A stretch of 6,277 nt of DNA. It comes from Pelagibius sp036570545. GTDB taxonomy: Bacteria; Pseudomonadota; Alphaproteobacteria; Kiloniellales; Kiloniellaceae. Below the pieces are notes generated by a model. The model saw only the letters and a list, made by a program, of their open reading frames with translations, did not search any database and was not told the DNA's origin. Of the stretch, positions 1 to 6,089 are shown piece by piece (within the stretch, counting starts at the first letter, position 1; every line of letters starts with the position of its first letter). A program made the translations under genes and the position numbers. The stretch covers positions 1 through 6,277 of the forward strand of contig DATCXZ010000253.1 in assembly GCA_036570545.1 (NCBI GenBank). The letters are read 5' to 3'.

Positions 1-75
1 CAGCGCCGCCGCCAGCGCCTCGGGATCGGCGTGATCGTGCCGCCGGAGGGCTGCCGCCGCTGCGGCCGGCGCCAT
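1..75 (-). CDS. pgl: 6-phosphogluconolactonase, N-terminal fragment (partial, runs off the left edge)
   Basis: Only the first 25 codons are in the window. The ATG (minus strand, 75-73) overlaps the TGA of zwf as ATGA, so the two genes are almost certainly translationally coupled in one operon. The visible peptide starts with an Ala/Pro-rich stretch, then LRRHDHADPEALAAAL, which resembles the N-terminus of DevB/SugarP_isomerase-type lactonases, where a short strand precedes a helix rich in Ala and Leu. The family hydrolyses 6-phosphogluconolactone, the product of Zwf, to 6-phosphogluconate in the cytoplasm. The call rests mainly on the coupled position directly after zwf, where pgl is the usual neighbour. 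No active-site residue is visible in this fragment, and another gene such as edd cannot be excluded. Confidence 0.62.
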   Translation of the reverse strand, partial: MAPAAAAAALRRHDHADPEALAAAL

Positions 76-1550
76 CAGTCCTGGTCCTCGTGCCAGGTGC
101 GCCCGTCGCGCTCGATGAGGGCGACCGAGGCGCTCGGCCCCCAGGTGCCGGAGGTGTAGGCCTTCGGCGCGTCGCCCCTGGCGCGCCAGGCGGCGAGAAT
201 CGGATCGATCCAGCGCCAGGCGGCGTCGACCTCGTCGCGCCGCATGAACAGGGTCGGGTTGCCGCGCACCACGTCCATCAGCAGCCGCTCATAGGCGTCG
301 GGATTGCGGCCGCCGAAGGCCTGCGCAAAGCTCATGTCCAGCGGCACGTGCTTCAGGCGCATGCCGCCCGGGCCGGGGTCCTTGATCATAAGCCCCAGCT
401 TCACGCCCTCGTCGGGCTGCAGGCGGATCACCAGGCGGTTGGGCGCCACCCGGCCGGCGTCGCTGCCGAAGATGGAATGCGGGATCGGCCGGAAGGCGAC
501 CACGATCTCGGAGACGCGGCTGGCCAGCCGCTTGCCGGTGCGCAGGTAGAACGGCACGCCGGCCCAGCGCCAGTTGGCGATCTCCGCCTTGATCGACACG
601 AAGGTCTCGGTGGGCGAGCCGTTGCCGAGCTCCTGGGCATAGGCGCCGAGGGCGCCGCCGGCGGAAGCACCGGCACCGTACTGGCCGCGCACCGTGACGC
701 GCTCGACGTTGCGCTCGTCGATCGGCACCAGCGCCTGCAGCACCTTCAGCTTCTCGTCGCGCACCGCATCCGCGTTCAGCGAGGTCGGCGGCTCCATGGC
801 GACCAGGCAGAGCAGTTGCAGCAGGTGGTTCTGCACCATGTCGCGCAGCGCGCCGGCGGTGTCGTAGTAGCCGGCGCGGCCCTCGGCGCCAATGCTCTCG
901 GCCACCGTGATCTGCACGTGGTCGACGTGCGCGCTGTTCCACAGCGGCTCGAAGAGCGCGTTGGCGAAGCGCAGCGCCATGACGTTCTGCACCGTCTCCT
1001 TGCCGAGATAGTGGTCGATGCGGAAGATCTGGTGCTCCTCGAAGACCGCGCCGACGGCGTCGTTCACCGCTTGCGCGGTCCTGGAGTCCTTGCCGATCGG
1101 CTTTTCCAGCACCACGCGCGATTGCCGGCTGACCAGGCCTTGCCGTGCCGCGGCCTGGCAGATCGGCCCGAACAGCTCGGGGGCGACGGCCAGGTAGAAC
1201 AGGCGGATGAAGGCATCGGCGTTGCCGAGGTGGCGCTTCAGTTCCGGCCAGCCTTCGTCGCCGGCACCGTCCACCGGGACGTAGCTCACGCGCTCGAGGA
1301 AGCTGTCGATGCCCGCGGCATCGCGCTCGCTCGCAGCGACATGACGCTCGATCGCCTCGCGCGCCGTCTGCCTGTATTCCGCATCAGACATCTGCCGCCG
1401 CGACACCGCGACGATGCGGCTGGGACCGACGATCTGACCGGCACGGTCGCGCAGGAACAAGGCCGGCAGCAGCTTGCGGTAGGCGAGGTCGCCGGTGCCG
1501 CCGAAGACGACCAGCTCGAAAGGATCGACGGGAATAGTCTGCGCGGTCAC
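75..1550 (-). CDS. zwf: glucose-6-phosphate 1-dehydrogenase
   Basis: This complete 491-residue enzyme, a normal length for the family, oxidises glucose-6-phosphate to 6-phosphogluconolactone with NAD(P)+ in the cytoplasm. It is the entry to the oxidative pentose-phosphate and Entner-Doudoroff pathways. The N-terminal Rossmann fold carries the nucleotide-binding motif GGTGDLA (residues 17-23). EKPIGKD (149-155) follows, then the substrate-binding signature RIDHYLGKE (177-185). By alignment from memory with the Leuconostoc enzyme, the Asp179/His180 pair and His242 in RDMVQNH form the catalytic dyad region, and Lys184 and Lys340 (RTGKR) contact the phosphate. The C-terminus (DVVRGNPTLFMRRDEVDAAW, then WGPSASVALIERDGR) is typical. 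The start is GTG at 1550, preceded by a GGTGGGGA Shine-Dalgarno-like run about 4 bases upstream. It overlaps the next gene (pgl) by the stop/start ATGA. No key residue is missing. Confidence 0.97.
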   Translation of the reverse strand: MTAQTIPVDPFELVVFGGTGDLAYRKLLPALFLRDRAGQIVGPSRIVAVSRRQMSDAEYRQTAREAIERHVAASERDAAGIDSFLERVSYVPVDGAGDEGWPELKRHLGNADAFIRLFYLAVAPELFGPICQAAARQGLVSRQSRVVLEKPIGKDSRTAQAVNDAVGAVFEEHQIFRIDHYLGKETVQNVMALRFANALFEPLWNSAHVDHVQITVAESIGAEGRAGYYDTAGALRDMVQNHLLQLLCLVAMEPPTSLNADAVRDEKLKVLQALVPIDERNVERVTVRGQYGAGASAGGALGAYAQELGNGSPTETFVSIKAEIANWRWAGVPFYLRTGKRLASRVSEIVVAFRPIPHSIFGSDAGRVAPNRLVIRLQPDEGVKLGLMIKDPGPGGMRLKHVPLDMSFAQAFGGRNPDAYERLLMDVVRGNPTLFMRRDEVDAAWRWIDPILAAWRARGDAPKAYTSGTWGPSASVALIERDGRTWHEDQD

Positions 1551-1610
1551 TTGTCCCCACCCGGATCAGCTTCTCGACGGAGCGGCTCGTTGCCGGCCGG
1601 CCACGGCCGT

Positions 1611-1639
1611 TGATCGCAGAGCAGACCGCCCCATGTCAA
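1611..1639 (-). promoter_or_regulatory. putative zwf promoter
   Basis: On the minus strand, positions 1639-1634 read TTGACA, a perfect -35 hexamer, inside a short AT-richer patch of otherwise GC-rich DNA. At 17-bp spacing the -10 position (1616-1611) reads CGATCA, only a partial match to the alphaproteobacterial CTATAT consensus. The predicted start of transcription would leave a zwf leader of about 50 bases. The -35 is convincing and the -10 is not, so an activator could be needed, or the match could be chance. Confidence 0.35.
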
Positions 1640-1674
1640 ATGAAGCATCCTGTAAGCTTTGCCACTTTTTTCAT

Positions 1675-1691
1675 GGGAGCACGAAGCGTCA
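1675..1691 (+). promoter_or_regulatory. ribosome binding region that decides the sugar dehydrogenase start
   Basis: GGGAG at 1675-1679 lies 12 bases before ATG 1692, and a weaker GAAG at 1683-1686 lies 5 bases before it. Both favour ATG 1692. The upstream in-frame TTG at 1659 has no purine-rich element at the right distance and would put eleven residues in front of the signal peptide. Confidence 0.5.
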
Positions 1692-2846
1692 ATGGCACCG
1701 GACCGCCGGAAATCCTCCTTCACCGCCGCCCTCGCCGGCGTCGCGCTGGGGCTGTCTTTGGGCGTCGCGCCAGGCGCCCTGGCGCAGCAGATCGAGCGCT
1801 CGCAGCAGCACGACTTCCGGGTCAGGACCCTCGCCAGCGGCCTCGAGCACCCCTGGAGCCTTGCCTTCCTGCCCGGCGGCGGCATCCTCATCACCGAGCG
1901 CCCGGGCCGCCTGCGCCTCTTCAAGGACGGCCAGCTCGAGGCCGATCCGATCGCCGGCGTGCCGGAGGTGGTGGCCCGCGGCCAGGGCGGCCTGCTCGAC
2001 GTCGCGCTCCATCCCGACGTCGCCGAGAACGGCTGGATCTACCTCTCCTACGCCGGGGCTGGCGAGAACGGCGCCGGCACCGAGGTGGCGCGGGCGCGCT
2101 TCGACGGCGCCGCGCTCAGCGACCTGGAGGTGATTTTCCGCGCCGAGCCCAAGGTCGGCGGCGGCAACCACTTCGGCTCGCGCCTCGCCTTCGCCGGCGA
2201 CGGCACCCTCTACGTGACCCTCGGCGACCGCTACAACTACATGGAGGAGGCGCAGAACGTCGCCAACCACCTCGGCACCATCGTCCGGCTGAACGACGAC
2301 GGCAGCGTGCCGGAAGATAACCCCTTCGCGGGGCGCGACGATGCCCGTCCGGAGATCTTCAGCTACGGCCACCGCAACGTGCAGGGCCTGGCCGTGCATC
2401 CGGAGACCGGCGTGCCGTGGGCCCACGAGCACGGGCCGCAGGGCGGCGACGAGCTGAATGTCCTCAAGCCGGGCGCCAACTATGGCTGGCCGGCGATCAC
2501 CTACGGCATCGACTACAGCGGCGCCATCATCTCCGACGAGACGGCGGCCCCGGGCATGGAGCAGCCGGTGGCCTACTGGGTGCCCTCCATCGCGCCCAGC
2601 GGCATGGCCTTCTACGGCGGCGAGGCCTTTCCCGAATGGCGGGGCGACCTCTTCCTCGGCGCCCTCGCCCACCGGCACCTGCGTCGCCTGGAGCTCGAAG
2701 GCAACGAGGTCGTGGGCCAGGAGGAGCTGCTGGCCGGCCTCGGCGAGCGCATCCGCGACGTCCGCAGCGGTCCCGACGGCTTCCTCTACGTCCTCACCGA
2801 CAGCGACGACGGCCGGCTGCTGCGCCTGGAGCCGGCCGGGCCGTAG
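1692..2846 (+). CDS. periplasmic PQQ-dependent aldose sugar dehydrogenase (GSDH/YliI family)
   Basis: A 384-residue exported beta-propeller of the soluble glucose dehydrogenase family, expected to oxidise aldoses to lactones using pyrroloquinoline quinone and Ca2+. The N-terminus is a signal peptide: basic RRK (5-7), a hydrophobic core (about 11-26) and an ALA|QQ cleavage site after residue 31. The twin arginine is Tat-like but lacks the full consensus. Motifs in order are ERPGR (69-73), GLLDVALHPD (100-109), GGNHFGSRLAF with His160 matching catalytic His144 of Acinetobacter GDH, LGDR (177-180), YGHRNVQGLAV with Arg228 matching the PQQ-binding arginine, HEHGPQGGDELN (245-256, the Ca/PQQ region) and NYGWP (263-267). 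It ends in the usual SGPDGFLYVLTD blade. It lacks the large insertions of Acinetobacter GDH and so resembles E. coli YliI, for which broad aldose specificity is known. It is divergent from zwf. The physiological substrate is not readable from the sequence. Confidence 0.93.
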   Translation: MAPDRRKSSFTAALAGVALGLSLGVAPGALAQQIERSQQHDFRVRTLASGLEHPWSLAFLPGGGILITERPGRLRLFKDGQLEADPIAGVPEVVARGQGGLLDVALHPDVAENGWIYLSYAGAGENGAGTEVARARFDGAALSDLEVIFRAEPKVGGGNHFGSRLAFAGDGTLYVTLGDRYNYMEEAQNVANHLGTIVRLNDDGSVPEDNPFAGRDDARPEIFSYGHRNVQGLAVHPETGVPWAHEHGPQGGDELNVLKPGANYGWPAITYGIDYSGAIISDETAAPGMEQPVAYWVPSIAPSGMAFYGGEAFPEWRGDLFLGALAHRHLRRLELEGNEVVGQEELLAGLGERIRDVRSGPDGFLYVLTDSDDGRLLRLEPAGP

Positions 2847-2916
2847 GGGGCGGCGCACCGGCGCGCAGCGCACATCTTGGTGGCCGTCTCGCAACTGCCA
2901 AGCATCTTGCGCAAAC

Positions 2917-2937
2917 TGTCATTGCCGGGCTTGTCCC
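2917..2937. repeat. fragment of an intergenic palindromic repeat
   Basis: The run TGTCATTGCCGGGCTTGTCC and its next base resemble the left half of the 'GTCATTGCCGGGCTTGTCCCGGCAAT' type of intergenic palindrome seen in alphaproteobacteria. The matching right arm is absent: the sequence changes to ACTGCTGTCCGGTTTAGC straight after. It is best read as a truncated or decayed copy. The rest of the 225-bp spacer (2847-3071) holds no convincing gene or terminator. Confidence 0.35.
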
Positions 2938-3010
2938 ACTGCTGTCCGGTTTAGCATGGGCTGAGGGAGAGGGAAGCCCGTTACCGCATACAGGGGTTGC
3001 AGCCTTGGCA

Positions 3011-3040
3011 TTGGGCAGGGGGCGGGGGCGCCCCTAGACT
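3011..3040 (+). promoter_or_regulatory. putative promoter of the MFS transporter gene, with an internal palindrome
   Basis: TTGGGC (3011-3016) and TAGACT (3035-3040) are separated by 18 bases and would start transcription about 25 bases before the ATG at 3072. A perfect 10-bp palindrome GGGGCGCCCC (3025-3034) fills the end of the spacer and touches the -10, a position where a repressor or MerR-like regulator could bind. In GC-rich DNA such a palindrome can be chance, so this is a weak call. Confidence 0.3.
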
Positions 3041-3071
3041 GCGCTTCCCTCCCCCCATACCCCCTGCACCG

Positions 3072-4286
3072 ATGTCCAAGCCGATCAAGCCACCGCTCAG
3101 CCTGCCCGAGTTCGTCGCGCTGTTCTCGCTGACGACCTCGCTGACGGCGCTCAGCATCGACGCCATGCTGCCGGCGCTGCGCGACATCGGCACCGCCCTG
3201 GCCATCGCCGAGGCCAAGGATACGCAGCTCATCGTCACTCTCTTCATCTTCGGCATGGTGTTCGGCGAGCTGTTCTTCGGCCCGATCTCCGATGCCATCG
3301 GGCGCAAGCTCGCCATCCTCATCGGCCTCGCTCTCTTCGGCGGGGGCGTGGTGGTGGCGATGACGGCGGACTCGCTGGCTCAGGTCCTCGTCGGCCGCGT
3401 TATCCAAGGCATCGGCTGCGCCGGGCCGAAGATCGCCTCGCGCGCGCTCATCCGCGACCAGTACGAGGGCGTGGCAATGGCGCGCATCCTGTCGTTCATC
3501 TTCATGGTGTTCATCCTGGTGCCGATGCTGGCGCCGGCGATGGGCCAGCTCGTGCTCGTGGTGGCCGACTGGCGCGCCATCTTCCTGGTGTTTCTCGCGC
3601 TGGCCGCCGTGGTCGCGATCTGGCTCGGCGTCCGGCAGCCGGAAACCCTGGAGCCGGCGCGGCGCATCCCCTTCTCGCTGCCCGCCCTGCTGCTCAACGG
3701 CGCGCTCATCCTGCGCCACCGCAAGGTGATGGCCTACACGCTGGCCCTCGGCTTCCTGTTCGGCGCGCTGCTGCTCTACGTCAGCATCGCCCCGGCGCTG
3801 TTCTTCGATCTCTACGGCATCGACGACACCTTCCCGCTCTACTTCGCGATCATTGCCCTCGGCCTCGGCATCGCCGCCTACTTCAACAGCCGGCTCGTCG
3901 TGCACTACGGCATGTACCGGCTGTCGATGGTCGCGCTGGCCGGCCTGGTGCTCGTCGCCGCCGCCCTCCTGGCCGCAACGGCGGCCGCCGGCGGGGTGCC
4001 GCCGTTCGGCGTCTTCATGACGCTCTGCTTCCTCGCCTTCTGCTGCAACGGCGTGCTGTTCGGCAACCTGAACGCCCTGGCGATGCAGTCGCTGGGCCGC
4101 GTCGCCGGGCTCGGCGCGTCGATGGTGTCGTCGCTGTCCAGCCTGGTGGCCGTCCTCGTCTCGGTGGTGCTCGGCCGCTTCTACGACATGACGGCCTTTG
4201 CGCTGGCCAGTGGCCTGCTGCTGGGCGGCCTCGTCGCCTTCGTGCTGGTGCGGGCGGCCCAGCGCACCACCGCCGGCGAGGTCTGA
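3072..4286 (+). CDS. Bcr/CflA-family MFS drug-resistance-type transporter
   Basis: A 404-residue inner-membrane protein with twelve predicted helices, roughly at 12-36, 50-69, 80-98, 101-121, 137-160, 165-186, 218-238, 254-272, 284-303, 311-335, 345-367 and 372-393. Family marks are SIDAMLPALRDIG at the end of helix 1 (compare the 'STDMYLPALP' of Bcr/CflA proteins), motif A GPISDAIGRK (70-79) between helices 2 and 3, and RALIRDQYEG (124-133) after helix 4, followed by a helix with paired prolines (VPMLAPAMG). These proteins are proton-driven exporters of drugs or metabolites such as bicyclomycin, sulfonamides or dipeptides; the substrate here cannot be told. The start at ATG 3072 gives the standard N-terminus. 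The reading frame stays open upstream to 2997, but that extension is Pro/Gly-rich and unlike the family. No Shine-Dalgarno precedes the ATG; the leader is almost all pyrimidine. It stands alone, with no adjacent regulator. Confidence 0.92.
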   Translation: MSKPIKPPLSLPEFVALFSLTTSLTALSIDAMLPALRDIGTALAIAEAKDTQLIVTLFIFGMVFGELFFGPISDAIGRKLAILIGLALFGGGVVVAMTADSLAQVLVGRVIQGIGCAGPKIASRALIRDQYEGVAMARILSFIFMVFILVPMLAPAMGQLVLVVADWRAIFLVFLALAAVVAIWLGVRQPETLEPARRIPFSLPALLLNGALILRHRKVMAYTLALGFLFGALLLYVSIAPALFFDLYGIDDTFPLYFAIIALGLGIAAYFNSRLVVHYGMYRLSMVALAGLVLVAAALLAATAAAGGVPPFGVFMTLCFLAFCCNGVLFGNLNALAMQSLGRVAGLGASMVSSLSSLVAVLVSVVLGRFYDMTAFALASGLLLGGLVAFVLVRAAQRTTAGEV

Positions 4287-4332
4287 GCCACCGCGCTGGC
4301 GCGGAAGAGGCCACCGCGCGGGCGCGGAAGAG
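4287..4332. repeat. 23-bp tandem duplication just after the MFS stop codon
   Basis: Two adjacent copies (4287-4309 and 4310-4332) start GCCACCGCGC and end GGCGCGGAAGAG. They differ at one base only (T at 4297, G at 4320). Each contains the inverted pair CCGCGC/GCGCGG with a 2-base centre. The first copy begins on the base following the TGA. No T-run follows, so it does not look like an intrinsic terminator. Confidence 0.85.
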
Positions 4333-4391
4333 GTAGTGCCGGCGCGCCCGGCGCCCCGTCCGAATTGCTCATCCGCTTTCGACAGATCGGC

Positions 4392-4399
4392 CATATAGT
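4392..4399 (+). promoter_or_regulatory. possible -10 element for the membrane-protein gene
   Basis: CATATAGT is an isolated AT-rich octamer in very GC-rich DNA, about 113 bases before the ATG at 4512, and resembles an alphaproteobacterial -10. No good -35 lies at 16-18 bp; the nearest candidate, TTGCTC at 4365-4370, is 21 bp away. If it is used, the transcript has a leader of roughly 105 bases that includes the 16-bp tandem repeat. Confidence 0.25.
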
Positions 4400-4447
4400 C
4401 GGGCGTTTTCTACGAGATCGCCTGGTTCCTTCGCGCCGCCGCCGCTT

Positions 4448-4479
4448 CGCGCCCGACCGGGGCCGCGCCCGACCGGAGC
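4448..4479. repeat. 16-bp tandem repeat in the leader of the membrane-protein gene
   Basis: CGCGCCCGACCGGGGC (4448-4463) is followed directly by CGCGCCCGACCGGAGC (4464-4479), with a single G/A difference. The block ends 19 bases before the Shine-Dalgarno of the gene at 4512. It is a recent duplication or a paired binding site; the sequence does not tell which. Confidence 0.85.
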
Positions 4480-4498
4480 CGCGGGCGGCCCATCCCGT

Positions 4499-4505
4499 GA
4501 GGAGG
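4499..4505 (+). promoter_or_regulatory. strong Shine-Dalgarno fixing the start at 4512
   Basis: GAGGAGG sits 6 bases before ATG 4512. This is the best ribosome binding site in the window and decides against the in-frame open extension back to 4365, which is Arg/Pro-rich and has only a TTG start. Confidence 0.85.
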
Positions 4506-4511
4506 TTGCCG

Positions 4512-5969
4512 ATGTCAGCGTCTCCGTCCACCAGCGAGCTGTCGGTCGGCCTGCCGGCCGCCTCCGCCGTCGGCGAGCCGACGGTGCTGGGCATGCGTCC
4601 CAAGCCGGCGCTGGTCCTGCTCATCCTTGCCGCCCTCGCCCTCACCGTTGTCGGCTATGCCTGGTGGGCGCTCGGCGTCGCCAACGGCAACTGGCCGACC
4701 TTCTCCGCGCCCATCGTCTATCGGGTGGGTGTGGTGGTCGTGCTCATGCTATTCGTCCCCTTCACCGCCGTCAGCTTCTACGTGGTGCGCCGCGACGTGC
4801 GCCGGCGCCAGCTCCGCGAGGACTGCCGCGCCCTCGGGCTCGACTACGAGCACTACTACCACATCTACAAGCGCGAGACGCGCGAGAGCCACTTCCTCTA
4901 CGCCGTCTGCTTCACCTCTGTGGTCACGCTGGTCGGCCTCACCGCGGTGATGCTGGGCATCGAGCTCGGCCTCAACGAACAGCCGAACCTGCTGCTGCTC
5001 GGCGCCTTCGAGGCAGCCACGGCGGGCGAGATCGAGAAGTACCAGACCGGCACGCTGCTGTTCTTCGGCATGGCCTTCCTCGGCGCCTACCTCTGGGGCC
5101 TGCAGCACATCCTGCACCGCTACTACACCAGCGACCTTCTGCCGGGCGTCTACTATGGGCTCGGCACGCGCATGATCTTCGCCGCCATCATCGCGCTCAT
5201 GGTCTATCACATGCTGCCGGACATCGCCGATCCGACCGGCGCCGAAAGCAGCATCGGCAGCAGCTTCCTTCCGGCGCTGGCTTTTCTCATCGGCATCTTC
5301 CCGCAGCGCGCGCTGCAGTACCTGACCGATCGCCTCAACACCATTCTGGCGCCGGCCGATGGCAAGGCGCGCGAAGTACCGCTGGAGATGATCCAGGGCA
5401 TCACCGTAAACGACCGCCTGCGCCTCGCCGAGGAGGGTATCGAGACCTGCTTCGACCTCGCCCATGCCGAGTTCGTGCAGCTCCTGTTCACGACGCCCTA
5501 CCAGCCGCTCGAGCTGATCGACTGGCAGCTCCAGGCGCGCCTGGTGATGTACTTCGGCAAATCCGCCGAGACGATGCGCGAGCACGGCGTGCGCACCATC
5601 AGCGACCTGAAGATGCTGGACGATGCCACTGCTCTGGAGCTGGCCGAGAAGACCAGCGCCACCAAGTCGGCCGTGGAGATGGCGCGTCGCCGCTCCCGAC
5701 AGGACGGCTCCGTCGAGTTCCTGGAATCCCTGCGCTGCACCCTGGTCGCCGGCCAGGCGCTCAAGAAGTGCCCCGAAGTTCGGGCCGAGCCGGCACGCAC
5801 CCTGCCGACCGTGGTCGAAGGCAGCGAGGACGGCGTGGTGGTCGGTGTCCCCTTCAGTTCAGGCCGTCATCCCGGCCAAGAGAGCGTCAGCGAGCGCGAG
5901 CCGGGACCCATGGATGGGCCAGAGCCGGGTCGATCCATGGACCCCCGCCTTCGCGGGGGTGACGGGTAG
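4512..5969 (+). CDS. uncharacterised six-helix membrane protein with two cytoplasmic HhH-like repeats
   Basis: I do not recognise a named family. The 485-residue product has predicted membrane helices at about 33-54, 69-91, 129-152, 181-200, 218-236 and 251-266. The basic loop 92-100 (RRDVRRRQ) and the positive-inside rule place both ends in the cytoplasm. Residues 92-128 form a charged, Tyr/His-rich cytoplasmic loop (DYEHYYHIYKRETRES). The tail 290-395 holds two similar units exactly 50 residues apart: LAEEGIETCFDL (305-316) and MREHGVRTISDL (355-366), sharing Gly, Thr, Asp and Leu. Each is followed by a helix, as in tandem helix-hairpin-helix or DUF4332-like folds that bind DNA or mediate protein contacts. 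No catalytic motif is visible. Residues from about 452 to the end are encoded by a palindromic repeat and are probably not part of the ancestral protein. It has its own strong ribosome binding site and appears monocistronic. Confidence 0.85.
   Translation: MSASPSTSELSVGLPAASAVGEPTVLGMRPKPALVLLILAALALTVVGYAWWALGVANGNWPTFSAPIVYRVGVVVVLMLFVPFTAVSFYVVRRDVRRRQLREDCRALGLDYEHYYHIYKRETRESHFLYAVCFTSVVTLVGLTAVMLGIELGLNEQPNLLLLGAFEAATAGEIEKYQTGTLLFFGMAFLGAYLWGLQHILHRYYTSDLLPGVYYGLGTRMIFAAIIALMVYHMLPDIADPTGAESSIGSSFLPALAFLIGIFPQRALQYLTDRLNTILAPADGKAREVPLEMIQGITVNDRLRLAEEGIETCFDLAHAEFVQLLFTTPYQPLELIDWQLQARLVMYFGKSAETMREHGVRTISDLKMLDDATALELAEKTSATKSAVEMARRRSRQDGSVEFLESLRCTLVAGQALKKCPEVRAEPARTLPTVVEGSEDGVVVGVPFSSGRHPGQESVSEREPGPMDGPEPGRSMDPRLRGGDG
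5864..5965. repeat. ~102-bp alphaproteobacterial palindromic repeat overlapping the 3' end of a gene
   Basis: The ends are inverted: CCGTCA (5864-5869) and TGACGG (5960-5965). Inside are nested arms: CCCGGC (5871-5876) with GCCGGG (5900-5905), CCATGGAT (5908-5915) with ATCCATGG (5933-5940), and ACCCCCGC (5941-5948) with GCGGGGGT (5953-5960) around a CTTC loop. This matches the known style of short interspersed palindromic elements that are non-coding and found in many copies in alphaproteobacterial genomes. Here it is read in frame as the last ~34 codons of the upstream gene, whose TAG (5967-5969) comes one base after the element. The final hairpin is stable and could protect or end the transcript, but there is no T-run. 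Confidence 0.85.
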
Positions 5970-6029
5970 GGACAAAGGCGCCGCCCCTGCGCAGACCGGC
6001 AGCCGGCACGGTATGCCCTGCCGGATTGG

Positions 6030-6058
6030 CTTGCTGCCGCAACGCGCCTGCGCTAATG
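6030..6058 (+). promoter_or_regulatory. putative promoter of the iron-type alcohol dehydrogenase gene
   Basis: CTTGCT (6030-6035) and CTAATG (6053-6058) are 17 bp apart and fit the loose alphaproteobacterial CTTGAC/CTATAT pattern, four or five matches in each box. They lie in the 120-bp gap after the palindromic repeat and would give a leader of about 25 bases. Confidence 0.35.
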
Positions 6059-6089
6059 GCGAGGCTGTTTCTCGTCGCGCAGGATTCCC

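Noticed and set aside
90..1613. 507-codon open frame on the plus strand
   Set aside because: It lies antisense to zwf, its translation is rich in His, Gly, Ala and Arg without any domain, and it is a by-product of GC-rich codon use in the real gene.
1689..2894. 401-codon open frame on the minus strand
   Set aside because: It is antisense to the PQQ sugar dehydrogenase, whose family motifs are unmistakable; no domain is visible in the antisense product.
2958..2979. GGGCT...AGCCC inverted pair with a purine loop as a terminator or attenuator
   Set aside because: It has only five base pairs around a 12-base loop, with no T-run and no nearby leader peptide.
4341..4355. GGCGC-GCCCG-GCGCC hairpin as a terminator of the MFS gene
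   Set aside because: The 5-bp stem is short, no T-run follows, and such inverted pairs are frequent by chance at this GC content.
2919..4394. 491-codon open frame on the minus strand
   Set aside because: It is antisense to the MFS transporter; its product is a highly charged Arg/Glu/His/Gln-rich string typical of the reverse of membrane-protein codons.
4365..4511. N-terminal extension of the membrane protein
   Set aside because: The frame is open but begins at TTG without a ribosome binding site, is Arg/Pro-rich and contains the tandem repeat; ATG 4512 has GAGGAGG at ideal spacing.
4664..5962. 432-codon open frame on the plus strand in another frame
   Set aside because: It overlaps the membrane-protein gene almost entirely, is Arg/Pro/Ala/His-rich, and has no ribosome binding site; the other frame has the strong Shine-Dalgarno and clear membrane helices.
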